Assembly: GCA_016932575.1 (NCBI GenBank)
Contig: JAFGCO010000007.1
Span: forward strand, 62,001-126,000
DNA from: a bacterium
Lineage (GTDB): Bacteria; Zhuqueibacterota; QNDG01; JAFGCO01
DNA length: 64,000 nucleotides
Direction of reading: 5' to 3'
The notes under the pieces were generated by a model. The model saw nothing but the letters and a program-made list of their open reading frames with translations, made no database searches and had not been told where the DNA came from. Position 1 is the stretch's first letter, and each line of letters starts with the position of its first letter. Both the position numbers and the translations under genes were made by a program. Positions 9,797-20,942 of this stretch are shown in pieces.

Positions 9797-12037
9797 TTAT
9801 TTGACTTTCAGCACGACCTTCTGCAGATCCTCATCCCGTGAAGAGCTTCCAACCATTATTTCAAACTCCCCCGGCTCAACCACAAAATCCATGTCATGGT
9901 TATAAAAAGCCAGATGCTCCGGATTGATATTCAGTGTGACCGTTTGCATTTCACCTGGCTGAAGTGTGATCCGTTTGAATCCCTTGAGTTCCCTGACCGG
10001 CCGTACAACGGAGCTGATCTTGTCATGGATGTACATCTGAACCACTTCGTCACCCGCTCTGTCACCGGTATTGGTTACATCCACATGGACTGATGTGGAT
10101 TCGTCCTTGCGGATCTTGGATTTTCCAAGCCTTGGCGGGCCATATTGAAACGTGGTATAAGAAAGACCATATCCAAAGGCAAACTGAGCCTGCTCTCCCC
10201 GAAGATCCACATAGTCATCCGTTCTGCCGGAAGGCGTGTAGTTGTAATACAGCGGCAGCTGACCTGTGGTTTTGGCGAAGGTGATTGGCAGCCGCCCGCC
10301 CGGATTGACATGGCCGAACAGCACATCTGCAATCGCGTGACCGCCCTCCTCTCCGGGATACCACGCCTCGAGTATCGCCTGAACACGATCCGCCCATTTG
10401 CCCATTGTGACCACACTGCCGCCAATGAGAACAACAATCACCGGCGTTCCGGTTTTGATGATTTCCTCAATAAGAGATTCCTGCACACCCGGCAGATCCA
10501 GATTGCTCCGGTCCCTGTGCTCGCCTTCAGTCATCACCGAATTGCCCATAAACATCGCAGCCACATCCGATTCCGCGGCCGCTCTGACGGCTTCTTCAAA
10601 TCCGTCTTTCGACAGATCCAGATTGTCGCATCCGCGGGCAAAACGAATCGACAGGACGGAGGACGCCCTGTCCCGGATCCCCTGCAAAGGTGTCACCACT
10701 TCAATCTCTCCCCCGCTGTAGCCTCCGAGGCGTTCTTCATCGGCATTCGGGCCAATCACAGCAATAGACTGAACGCTCTCACTGAACGGCAACAAACCTG
10801 AATCATTCTTTAATAAAACAATGGACTTCTGAGCCGCCTTCAAAGCCAGCGCGCGATGAGACTCGCAATCATTAACCTTCTCAGCGGTTACCGGATCAAC
10901 ATAAGGATCATCAAAAAGTCCCAACCTGAACTTGAGCCGAAGAATCCGTCTGACACATGCATTGATGGACTCGATGGATATTCCTTCTTTCTCGACAAGC
11001 GCAATGAGTTCCAGATAACAGTCCCGATGCGGAAGTTCGAGGTCCAGTCCCGCTTCAACCGCCTGCCTGGCTGCATCGCTTTTACTCATGGCGGTTTTGT
11101 GTTTATTATAAATCCAGAAAACGGAAAAGTAGTCGGAGACCACCACACCCTGAAAACCCCATTCATCCCTCAGCACGTCCGTCAACAGCCGCCTGTTTGA
11201 AGAACAGGGGACACCATCCAGTGAATTATACGCTGCCATGACAGAGAGGACGTTCGCTTCCTGTACGCATGCTTTGAAGGCTGTAAAATAGATTTCCCGC
11301 AAATTACGCTCAGACAACTGGATTTCATTGCTGTCCCGTCCCCCGATCCCCACAAAATTCGCGACAAAATGTTTGGCCGTGCAGGCAACGCCTTCAGACT
11401 GAACACCCTTCACAAAGGCCACAGCCATACGTGAACACAGGTAGGGATCCTCACCATAAGTTTCCTCTGTGCGTCCGCAGCGAGGGTCCCGGGCAATATT
11501 GATGGTCGGCGAGAGGCAGTGATGAATACCGCGGCTCCTCGTTTCCTTTCCAATGGAAACTGCTACCTCTCGTAAAAGTAAGTCATCCCATGTGCTGGCC
11601 AGACCAATGGCCTGGGGAAAGCTGGTGGCGTGAATGGCCATCAGGCCGTGAAGACATTCATCATGAATGATAACAGGGATTCCGAGCCGCGTCTCTTCCC
11701 TGGCAAATTTCTGAATCGCATTGGCCCGTTCCGCACCCTTTTTTGGCGTACAGTAGCGTCCGATGGTGCTTAACTGCCCAATGCCTTTGCCCATAACCTT
11801 TTTGGCTTTCCTGACTGAAAATTCACCATTCTTAAAAATATCATGAAACAGGGCTTCTTCCAGTTTCGGATAGCCGTATCGTCCTTCTTCGATGATAAAA
11901 ATATCAATGTTCTGAAAATCACCCACTGCCATCATCTGCTGGACTTTTTCCTCAAGGGTCATACGTTTTAAAAGATCCTCTGCGCGTTCATCAATCGATG
12001 CATTTTCATTCTTGTAAAGCGGAACTGATTCACTCAT
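9797..12037 (-). CDS. GH3 beta-glucosidase/beta-xylosidase, three-domain
   Basis: A 746-residue GH3 enzyme. The N-terminal barrel (~20-385) carries EETYGEDPYL, AKHFVANF and the nucleophile Asp302 in GVVVSDYFS. The second alpha/beta domain (~405-615) and a fibronectin-III-like C-terminal domain (~650-746, DVTNTGDRAGDEVVQMYI) follow, as in BglX-type and xylosidase-type GH3. There is no signal peptide, so it probably acts in the cytoplasm on imported oligosaccharides, releasing glucose or xylose. AGGA stands about 7 bases before the ATG. The specificity within GH3 cannot be read with certainty from sequence. Confidence 0.92.
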   Translation of the reverse strand: MSESVPLYKNENASIDERAEDLLKRMTLEEKVQQMMAVGDFQNIDIFIIEEGRYGYPKLEEALFHDIFKNGEFSVRKAKKVMGKGIGQLSTIGRYCTPKKGAERANAIQKFAREETRLGIPVIIHDECLHGLMAIHATSFPQAIGLASTWDDLLLREVAVSIGKETRSRGIHHCLSPTINIARDPRCGRTEETYGEDPYLCSRMAVAFVKGVQSEGVACTAKHFVANFVGIGGRDSNEIQLSERNLREIYFTAFKACVQEANVLSVMAAYNSLDGVPCSSNRRLLTDVLRDEWGFQGVVVSDYFSVFWIYNKHKTAMSKSDAARQAVEAGLDLELPHRDCYLELIALVEKEGISIESINACVRRILRLKFRLGLFDDPYVDPVTAEKVNDCESHRALALKAAQKSIVLLKNDSGLLPFSESVQSIAVIGPNADEERLGGYSGGEIEVVTPLQGIRDRASSVLSIRFARGCDNLDLSKDGFEEAVRAAAESDVAAMFMGNSVMTEGEHRDRSNLDLPGVQESLIEEIIKTGTPVIVVLIGGSVVTMGKWADRVQAILEAWYPGEEGGHAIADVLFGHVNPGGRLPITFAKTTGQLPLYYNYTPSGRTDDYVDLRGEQAQFAFGYGLSYTTFQYGPPRLGKSKIRKDESTSVHVDVTNTGDRAGDEVVQMYIHDKISSVVRPVRELKGFKRITLQPGEMQTVTLNINPEHLAFYNHDMDFVVEPGEFEIMVGSSSRDEDLQKVVLKVK

Positions 12038-12352
12038 ACGAATATCCTATCATTAAATGAACAGATGATTTGATAAAATAAGAGACACATACTTCAAATT
12101 CAAATGCTTTTTTAGCTAAAATCCATAAAAAATAGTTTAAATATTAGATATATCAATATACACATCGCTAATTAAAGCGCTTCTTCAAAGAAAATGTTTG
12201 CATATCTACATATGCCACTTATATTGAACATAAAGAATAAACCGTTTCTGAATAATTTATAGAAGATTATATAATTATGGCCGGATAAAAATCTAAACAT
12301 GAACAACAATATATATTAAAATAAGATATCTTTTTGAAAAGCTTAAAAAGAA
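12038..12352. promoter_or_regulatory. AT-rich divergent intergenic region, left edge of the defense island
   Basis: About 315 bases, very AT-rich, separating the minus-strand GH3 gene from the plus-strand defense island. It must contain promoters for both sides. An 8-bp palindrome AAGCGCTT near 12175 could be an operator half, but is too short to claim. No repeat or attachment site marking an island boundary was seen. Confidence 0.45.
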
Positions 12353-15304
12353 ATGAATAACTTCAAATACGATGAGTTGAAAAGGAAATATGACGTCCTG
12401 CTTGAAGAGAATAAACGCCTGAAAGCAAAAATTAATGAATTAACCGACAAACCACGAAGTAACATTTCACACCATAAGCCCGTCCAAGCCAGCGAAACAT
12501 TATTTAGCCAGACTGATATTGAGACCTTAAATCAGCAATCAGATGCAGAAATAAACAATACTACCTTCAATAATAATGGTTTTATCACAAAGTATTCTCA
12601 AAACCATGAGAAAATTGCTCTCTTTATGTCACTGTTTAAAAGCAGGACAGATGTATATGCAAAAAAATGGCACACTAAAAAAGGATATTCAGGATACAGC
12701 CCGGTTTGTCTGAATGAATGGAAACCCGGACTCTGTCATAAACCCCGTGAGAAATGTTCCAACTGTAAGAATCAAGCGTATGAAGCGCTCAGTGATTCTA
12801 TCATCGAAAAGCATTTAAAGGGTGAATACATCATCGGGATTTATCCGATGCGGTCTGATGAAACCTGCCATTTTCTGGCCGTTGATTTTGATAACGAAGG
12901 CTGGGAAAAAGATGTCGAAGTGATTCGTGATATCTGCGCCGAGATGAATATTCCAATTGCCGTAGAGCGCTCACAATCCGGCAATGGATGCCATGTCTGG
13001 TTTTTCTTTAAACAAAATCTTTCAGCTGCTCTGGCTCGTAAATTCGGAACCTCTCTACTCACATATGGAATGAGCAAACGATACGTGATTTCGTTTAAAT
13101 CTTATGATAGATTATTCCCCAATCAAGATACTATGCCAAAGGGCGGTTTTGGCAATCTCATTGCTTTGCCGCTTCAGAAAATGGCCAGGGAAAACAATAA
13201 CTCTGTTTTTGTTGATGAAAATTTTATGCCCTATGCTGACCAGTGGCAGTTTCTGGCTGGTGTCCAAAGACTAACTAAAAAAGATTTGACATCGATTATT
13301 ACCAGACTAAACCAGGAAAATGATCTTGGAATTTTGAAAGCGGATGCGTCAGAGACAAAACCATGGAAAAAACAATCTATTGTCCTGGGCAGGCAGGATT
13401 TCCCCAAAACGGTAACAATTGTCAAATCCGGTATGCTTTATATTAAGAAAAAAGGATGGAGCCAGAAAGCGTTAAACACAGTAAAGAGATTCGCTGCCTT
13501 TCAAAATCCGGAATTTTATAAGGCCCAGGCGATGCGATTATCCACTTTTGGAAAGCCAAGGGTCATTTCATGCTCTGATGATTTTGAAAACCATCTGGCG
13601 TTGCCGAGAGGCTGCGAAGCAGACATAAAATCTTTGCTGATGGAAAACGATGTTACTGTGGCAATGGAAGATGAATCCAACCCGGGCAAAGTGATAAAAG
13701 TTGAGTTCAATGGTGTATTACGTGAGGAGCAGGAAGAAGCATATAATGCGTTGACAGGCCATGAAAATGGTGTATTGTCCGCTGCACCGGCATTCGGGAA
13801 GACTGTTATTGCCGCAAAATTAATCAGTTCAAAAAAAGTGAATACATTGATATTGGTTCATCGACGGCAGCTGCTTTCCCAGTGGCGCGAAAAATTGGGA
13901 GAATTCCTTATCATTAATGAACTCCTGCCTGAACAACCAAAAAGTAGGGGCAGAAAAAAAGAATGGCAACTAATTGGGCACATGGCAGCGGGCAAGGACC
14001 GGTTCAGTTCAATTATTGATGTAGCCGTCATGCAATCGTTGTATACGAAAGGAACGGTCAAGGACGCAATTAAAAATTATGGGATGATCATTGTCGATGA
14101 ATGCCATCATGTCCCGGCTGTCACTTTTGAACAAATCCTGAAACAGGCCACGGCGAAATATATTTATGGCATGACAGCAACACCTGACAGATCTGACGGA
14201 CATCATCCGATTATTTTCTTTTATTGCGGGCCTGTTCGATTTTCAGCGGATTCAAAGAAACAGGCGAAAAAAAGACCCTTTGATCACTATCTGGTCCCAA
14301 GATTTACCTCATTTAAAACCACATCTGATGGAAAGGAAGAGACTTTATCTCTGCAAACAATTAAAAGCCGCATGATCTCGGATGAAATCAGAAATCAACG
14401 AATCCTGGACGATGTCGTGGAGTGTTATAAGAAAGGACGAAAATGCCTGATTCTGACAAGCCGGACTGCTCATGTGGAAACGCTGGGTGAAAAACTTAAT
14501 AAGAATTTATCCAATATTATTTGTCTTACAGGCGGCATGAGTGCAAAAAAGACGGCTCGGGTTATGGAGCAGATTAATGCCATCAAACCTGCGGATCCTT
14601 TTGTGCTGGTCGCTACCGGCAGTTATATTGGTGAAGGATTCGATGAAGCACGACTGGACACCCTGTTTCTGGCAATGCCCATTGCCTGGAAAGGAACATT
14701 GCAGCAATATGCCGGCAGGCTTCACAGGTTTCATGAAAACAAAAAGGATGTACAGATCTATGATTATGTCGATCTCCATGTAAACATGCTTGAAAAGATG
14801 TACGGGAAAAGATTGAAAGGATACGCATCAATCGGGTATCAAGTGAAAGCCTCTCCATTTCCCGATGCGCCGACAAATATTATTTTTAATAAAGACAGCT
14901 TTTTCCCGGTGTATCTGCGGGATATAACTGCAGCATCAAAGCATATCCTGATCGTGAGTCCGTTTGTCACACAAAAAAGAATTGAACAAATGATTGGCCA
15001 CTTCAGTGAGCTGATGAAAAAACAGGTAGAGATAACCATGATCACACGACCTGCCGGGGATTTCCAGGAAGAGAGAAGAAGCCGCCTCAAATTATTATTC
15101 TCCAACATAGAATCAAGTGGCATCCGTCTGGTTCTCAAATCCAAAATTCACCAGAAATTTGCGGTGATTGATCATCAAATTACCTGGTACGGCAGCATCA
15201 ATCTGTTGAGCTTCGGCTTTTCTGAAGAGAGCATCATGCGTCTTGAAAGCAGCAGTATTGCCTGTGAACTGGAGGAAAGCGTTCAAGTGGAACCAGATTC
15301 GTAA
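12353..15304 (+). CDS. Primase-helicase-nuclease fusion (AEP-SF2-PLD, TOTE-type conflict system protein)
   Basis: 983 residues. Order: coiled coil (~5-32); a zinc-cluster-like C119-x8-C128-x6-C135-x2-C138; an archaeo-eukaryotic primase domain with DFD (Asp178/Asp180) in FLAVDFD and the SGNGCHVW motif (His214); an SF2 helicase with Walker-A-like APAFGKT (~478-484), DECH (582-585), TATP (608-611) and QQYAGRLHR (~784-792); and a C-terminal PLD domain with H933-x-K935-x4-D940 followed by GSIN. This matches the AEP-helicase proteins described for TOTE conflict systems, which are thought to copy or degrade invader nucleic acid. It sits 90 bases upstream of mod on the same strand, so it may be part of one defense transcript. 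The ribosome binding site is weak, so the start is the least certain part. Confidence 0.85.
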   Translation: MNNFKYDELKRKYDVLLEENKRLKAKINELTDKPRSNISHHKPVQASETLFSQTDIETLNQQSDAEINNTTFNNNGFITKYSQNHEKIALFMSLFKSRTDVYAKKWHTKKGYSGYSPVCLNEWKPGLCHKPREKCSNCKNQAYEALSDSIIEKHLKGEYIIGIYPMRSDETCHFLAVDFDNEGWEKDVEVIRDICAEMNIPIAVERSQSGNGCHVWFFFKQNLSAALARKFGTSLLTYGMSKRYVISFKSYDRLFPNQDTMPKGGFGNLIALPLQKMARENNNSVFVDENFMPYADQWQFLAGVQRLTKKDLTSIITRLNQENDLGILKADASETKPWKKQSIVLGRQDFPKTVTIVKSGMLYIKKKGWSQKALNTVKRFAAFQNPEFYKAQAMRLSTFGKPRVISCSDDFENHLALPRGCEADIKSLLMENDVTVAMEDESNPGKVIKVEFNGVLREEQEEAYNALTGHENGVLSAAPAFGKTVIAAKLISSKKVNTLILVHRRQLLSQWREKLGEFLIINELLPEQPKSRGRKKEWQLIGHMAAGKDRFSSIIDVAVMQSLYTKGTVKDAIKNYGMIIVDECHHVPAVTFEQILKQATAKYIYGMTATPDRSDGHHPIIFFYCGPVRFSADSKKQAKKRPFDHYLVPRFTSFKTTSDGKEETLSLQTIKSRMISDEIRNQRILDDVVECYKKGRKCLILTSRTAHVETLGEKLNKNLSNIICLTGGMSAKKTARVMEQINAIKPADPFVLVATGSYIGEGFDEARLDTLFLAMPIAWKGTLQQYAGRLHRFHENKKDVQIYDYVDLHVNMLEKMYGKRLKGYASIGYQVKASPFPDAPTNIIFNKDSFFPVYLRDITAASKHILIVSPFVTQKRIEQMIGHFSELMKKQVEITMITRPAGDFQEERRSRLKLLFSNIESSGIRLVLKSKIHQKFAVIDHQITWYGSINLLSFGFSEESIMRLESSSIACELEESVQVEPDS

Positions 15305-15395
15305 AAACAGCGTTGCCTGTTTGCCCATTTATCTGTAAATTAACAGAGCTGCCAGGAACAACATTTCGATCATCATAAAACAGGTCAGGGTGAAA

Positions 15396-17318
<1,923 letters not shown>

Positions 17319-17327
17319 CATGATGCG

Positions 17328-17355
17328 GTAGAGACGCAAAATCTTGCGTCTCTAC
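17328..17355. repeat. REP-like palindrome, copy 1 (between mod and the transposase gene)
   Basis: 28 bases: arms GTAGAGACGCAA and TTGCGTCTCTAC, perfect 12-bp pairing, loop AATC. It begins ~10 bases after the mod stop and ends ~10 bases before the transposase start. The same unit recurs twice inside the transposase gene. Such hairpins are the known substrates of REP-associated tyrosine transposases. Confidence 0.85.
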
Positions 17356-17365
17356 ACATTGACAT

Positions 17366-17995
17366 ATGGATAAATACAGACAAAAATATCGAATCAAATC
17401 AACACGATTGCCCTATTGGGATTATGCTTCAAATGGCTATTATTTTGTGACAATTTGCACCAAAGAGAAAGTTCACTGGTTTGGGAAGGTGATAAACTGT
17501 AGAGGCACAAAATCTTGTGTCTCTACAAAAGATGCGCCTCACATGGCCTTGTCGCCCATTGGAAAAATCGCCCGAAAATGCTGGACGGAAATAACGCATC
17601 ATTTTCCATTTGTAACATTGGATGAATTTATCGTCATGCCCAATCATGTACATGGGATTATCATAATTGATAAACCGGATGTAGAGACGCATAATCATGC
17701 GTCTCTACAATCAAACGGAAATAGGTTTGGACCACAATCAAAAAATTTGGCATCCATTATTCGCGGATACAAAATTGGTGTAACGAAATCTGCCCGAAAA
17801 ATCAATCTCAATTTCTCCTGGCAACCCCGGTTTCATGACCACGTCATCAGAAACGAATCTGCTTTAAATCAAATCAGAACGTATATCCAGTTTAATGTTG
17901 AAAAATGGGAGTATGACCGGGAGAATGCAAATGATATCCCAATTGCCATCAAACGAAATGTCTGGAAATCGCTTAAGGAGACTTGCCTGACATGA
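17366..17995 (+). CDS. REP-associated tyrosine transposase (RAYT, Y1/HUH, IS200-like), carrying two internal REP palindromes
   Basis: 209 residues. The HUH metal site is H94-V-H96 in VMPNHVHGIII, and the likely nucleophile is Tyr173 in IRTYIQFNVEKW; the WQPRFHDHVIRNE stretch is typical of RAYTs. The reading frame contains two copies of the same 28-bp palindrome found just upstream, coding residues ~45-54 (RGTKSCVST) and ~106-115 (VETHNHASLQ). Both sit in surface-loop positions: one between the first strands, one directly after the HUH strand. The gene lies between mod and res, and its TGA stop overlaps the res ATG (ATGA). RAYTs are usually single-copy and domesticated; whether this one is active cannot be judged. 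No ribosome binding site is evident. Confidence 0.92.
   Translation: MDKYRQKYRIKSTRLPYWDYASNGYYFVTICTKEKVHWFGKVINCRGTKSCVSTKDAPHMALSPIGKIARKCWTEITHHFPFVTLDEFIVMPNHVHGIIIIDKPDVETHNHASLQSNGNRFGPQSKNLASIIRGYKIGVTKSARKINLNFSWQPRFHDHVIRNESALNQIRTYIQFNVEKWEYDRENANDIPIAIKRNVWKSLKETCLT
17499..17526. repeat. REP-like palindrome, copy 2 (inside the transposase gene)
   Basis: 28 bases: arms GTAGAGGCACAA and TTGTGTCTCTAC, one G-T wobble in the 12-bp stem, loop AATC. It is translated in frame within the transposase. Confidence 0.85.
17681..17708. repeat. REP-like palindrome, copy 3 (inside the transposase gene)
   Basis: 28 bases: arms GTAGAGACGCAT and ATGCGTCTCTAC, perfect 12-bp stem, loop AATC. It lies 182 bases after copy 2 and is translated in frame directly after the HUH motif strand. 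Confidence 0.85.
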
Positions 17996-20619
17996 AACTC
18001 CATTTCGATCCCAATCAATCCTACCAACTCGAAGCGATTCAGTCGGTAACGTCCATTTTCGAAGGTCAGCCCCTCAGCAAAAGCGACTTTGAAATATCCT
18101 TTCAGACTCAGGATATTTTTTCTTCCATCCAGGGTGTTGCCAACCATTTATCTCTCTCAACCGATCAAATCCTGAAAAACGTACAATCCATACAAAAACA
18201 AAACGAATTGCCGATTTCCAAAGCACTGGACGGTATGCACTTTTCCGTTGAAATGGAAACAGGCACAGGCAAGACCTATGTGTATCTTCGGACGATCTAC
18301 GAATTGAACAAGCTGTACGGCTTCAAGAAATTCGTCATTGTTGTACCCAGTATTCCCATACGGGAAGGTGTCTTGAAGAACCTGGAAATTACTTACGATC
18401 ATTTCCAAACGCTCTACAATAAAGTGCCCTTGCATTTCGAGGTGTACGATTCTAAGCGTGTCTCCAGTCTTCGAAATTTCGCTATTAGTAATACCATTCA
18501 AATTATGGTCATCAATATCGATTCTTTTGCAAAAGATGAAAACATTATTAATCGTCCCAACGATAAATTGACCGGCCAGAAACCCATCGAATTCATTCAA
18601 TGCACCCGACCCATTGTCATTGTGGACGAACCCCAGAATATGGAAACCGACATCAGACGCAATGCCATTGAAAATCTGAACTATCTCTGCACACTGCGTT
18701 ATTCGGCCACCCATATCAACCGTTATAATATGATATTCAGTCTCGATCCCGTGAAAGCCTATGATTTGGGTTTGGTCAAGCAAATTGAAGTGGACTCTAT
18801 TGTCACTGAAAATGATTTTAATGAAGCTTACGTCTGTCTAGAAAGAGTGACGGCTGCGAAAACCTTTACATCCGCGAAAATAAAAATCGATGTCAACACC
18901 AGAGATTGTGTACAAAGGAAAAGTGTGACTGTTCGTGTCGGGGATGATTTGTATTCAAAATCCAATCAACGGGATATTTATCGGGATGGATACATCATCA
19001 ACGGTATTGATGTGGAATCGAAATTTATTTCATTGTCCAATGGCGAGGATGTGTATATTGGTAGTCCCCTGGGTGGATTGACGGACGAGGTGATGAAAGT
19101 TCAGATTCAAAAAACCATTCAGGAACATTTCATTAAAGAAAAAAAATATAAAGAAAAGGGTATTAAAGTGCTCTCGCTGTTCTTTATCGACCGGGTCGCG
19201 AACTATCGTTCTTACGATGAACAGGGCCGATCTGTGCAGGGTAAGTTAGCCCAATGGTTTGAAGAAGCATATAAATCGTTTTCGAACAAATCCGCCTATA
19301 ACGGTCTTATTCCCTTTTCGGTGACAGACGTACACAATGGTTATTTTTCTCAGGATCGCAAGGGATATTGGAAAGACACAAAAGGAAATACTCAGGCTGA
19401 CGACGACACTTATAAATTGATCATGAAAAACAAAGAGCAGCTACTCGACCCTAATGAACCGCTTCGTTTTATTTTCAGTCACTCCGCCCTGCGTGAAGGT
19501 TGGGATAATCCCAATGTGTTCCAGATCTGCACGCTTAATGAAACCCAATCCGAATTGAAAAAGCGCCAGGAAATCGGACGAGGGCTTCGTTTATCTGTCA
19601 ACAGTAACGGCAACCGTGTTTTTGATAAAAGCATTAATCATCTCACTGTGATTGCCAACGAAAGCTATGAAGACTTTGCACGGCAACTGCAAACAGAGAT
19701 TGAAGAAGATTGTGGTGTCACATTCACAGGTCGTATAAAAAATAAACGCGAACGAGTGACCGTTAAATACCGCAAAGGTTTTGAACTGGACGAAACATTT
19801 AGATCAATTTGGGATAAGATTAAATATCAAACCACCTACCAGGTCAATTATAATATAAAAGATTTGATCAGCCGGGCTTCAAAAGCTGTTTCCCAAATGC
19901 CGGAAATTAAGAAAGCAGTCATCAAAACTACAAAAGCGTCTCTGGACATCGAAAAAAGTGGTGTGGTTCATGATATCCGAGCTTCTTATGTAGCGGTTTG
20001 GGAAGGCAAATTTCCAATCCCGGATATACTTGGCTACATTCAAGAAAAAACTGGTCTTACCCGAAAAACCGTCTTTGAAATATTAAAAAAATCGGGTCGG
20101 CTGACAAACGTATTAATTAACCCGCAGCACTTCCTGGATAATGCGGTTTCCATTCTTTCTTCCGTTTTAAATCAATTTTTAATCGACGGCATTAAATATG
20201 AGAAAATTGGGAAAAAAGAATATGAGATGAGATTGTTTGAGGAGTTTGATATTCATCTTAATGAACTAACATTTCGAGTTGAAGACAAAAAGAAAACCAT
20301 CTATGATCAATTCATGCCTTTGGATTCCGGAGTTGAATATGATTTTGCACGGGAGTGTGAAAATCGAGAAGATATCAAGTTCTATTTCAAACTCCCCTTC
20401 TGGTTTAAAATCAAGACTCCTATCGGCCCTTATAATCCGGACTGGGCGTTGATAAAAAAGAATGAGAATACGGTCTATTTTGTCGCGGAAACCAAGTCGG
20501 AAAGACAGGAATTAAGAGAATCAGAAAATCAAAAAATTGAATGCGGTAAAGCTCATTTCAAGGAATTTGACGATATTGAATTCAAACAAGTTTCAAAAGT
20601 ATCAGAGCTTGATTATTAA
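17992..20619 (+). CDS. res: Type III restriction-modification system restriction subunit (Res)
   Basis: About 875 residues. An N-terminal SF2 motor carries Walker A (METGTGKTY, ~92-99), a Walker-B-like VDEPQNM (~210), and motif VI KKRQEIGRGLRL (~525). The C-terminus carries a PD-(D/E)xK nuclease: NPDWALI followed by VAETKS (~815-835). All parts needed for ATP-dependent cleavage with Mod are present, somewhat shorter than the classical ~970-residue Res proteins. The ATG at 17992 overlaps the transposase stop (ATGA), and AAGGAG lies about 11 bases upstream inside the transposase gene; the in-frame TTG at 17983 is too close to it. This suggests translational coupling of res to the transposase. 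Confidence 0.93.
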   Translation: MKLHFDPNQSYQLEAIQSVTSIFEGQPLSKSDFEISFQTQDIFSSIQGVANHLSLSTDQILKNVQSIQKQNELPISKALDGMHFSVEMETGTGKTYVYLRTIYELNKLYGFKKFVIVVPSIPIREGVLKNLEITYDHFQTLYNKVPLHFEVYDSKRVSSLRNFAISNTIQIMVINIDSFAKDENIINRPNDKLTGQKPIEFIQCTRPIVIVDEPQNMETDIRRNAIENLNYLCTLRYSATHINRYNMIFSLDPVKAYDLGLVKQIEVDSIVTENDFNEAYVCLERVTAAKTFTSAKIKIDVNTRDCVQRKSVTVRVGDDLYSKSNQRDIYRDGYIINGIDVESKFISLSNGEDVYIGSPLGGLTDEVMKVQIQKTIQEHFIKEKKYKEKGIKVLSLFFIDRVANYRSYDEQGRSVQGKLAQWFEEAYKSFSNKSAYNGLIPFSVTDVHNGYFSQDRKGYWKDTKGNTQADDDTYKLIMKNKEQLLDPNEPLRFIFSHSALREGWDNPNVFQICTLNETQSELKKRQEIGRGLRLSVNSNGNRVFDKSINHLTVIANESYEDFARQLQTEIEEDCGVTFTGRIKNKRERVTVKYRKGFELDETFRSIWDKIKYQTTYQVNYNIKDLISRASKAVSQMPEIKKAVIKTTKASLDIEKSGVVHDIRASYVAVWEGKFPIPDILGYIQEKTGLTRKTVFEILKKSGRLTNVLINPQHFLDNAVSILSSVLNQFLIDGIKYEKIGKKEYEMRLFEEFDIHLNELTFRVEDKKKTIYDQFMPLDSGVEYDFARECENREDIKFYFKLPFWFKIKTPIGPYNPDWALIKKNENTVYFVAETKSERQELRESENQKIECGKAHFKEFDDIEFKQVSKVSELDY

Positions 20620-20942
20620 TAGACACATATAACAACAAAATCAATATTAATGTGAACCAGCTGAAGTCAAGTCATATATCATTGATTTGTTGAAATTACT
20701 TCGACTCAATGATCCAAAACCCTTATTATTCTATCATCCATTTTTCAACTGCCTCATCAAGAAAAGGTGGGGCAAGCCCCACCCTACAAGATATCATCTA
20801 TCTGATTTTCATATTACCCAATTACCATATTACCAGTTTACCATAAATCGATTCAGGGGTAGGGGCTTGGGGCCTTTTACCCTATACCCTATACCTTAAT
20901 ATCCCTCTTTATTCTTATTTCTTATTTCTTGGTTCTTGACTC
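20620..20942. other. Convergent intergenic region with repeat words, right edge of the defense island
   Basis: About 320 bases between the ends of res and the GH116 gene. It holds a small GC-rich palindrome (listed separately) and then runs of near-repeats: ATTACCCAATTACCATATTACC near 20815-20837 in style, ACCCTATACCCTATACC near 20879, and TTCTTATTTCTTGGTTCTTG near 20918. These resemble the low-complexity tracts near 9740 and 38770. No gene is supported. Confidence 0.5.
20766..20783. repeat. GC-rich palindrome, REP-like or terminator
   Basis: Arms GGTGGGGC and GCCCCACC separated by AA, followed by CTAC. The word is similar to REP units found in many bacteria. It lies ~145 bases past the res stop and could also end that transcript, but no T-run follows. 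Confidence 0.55.

Noticed and set aside
10145-10801. Long (218-codon) open frame antisense to the GH3 gene
   Set aside because: It is a shadow frame of the well-supported GH3 enzyme; similar shadows occur in mod (16683-17339) and others.
12170-12185. Palindrome AAGCGCTT as a LacI-family operator
   Set aside because: Only 8 bp, no flanking symmetry and no regulator gene in the window.
17328-17708. Three evenly spaced palindromes considered as a CRISPR array
   Set aside because: Spacing is ~150 bases, the sequence between them codes the transposase, and the units are REP-type hairpins.
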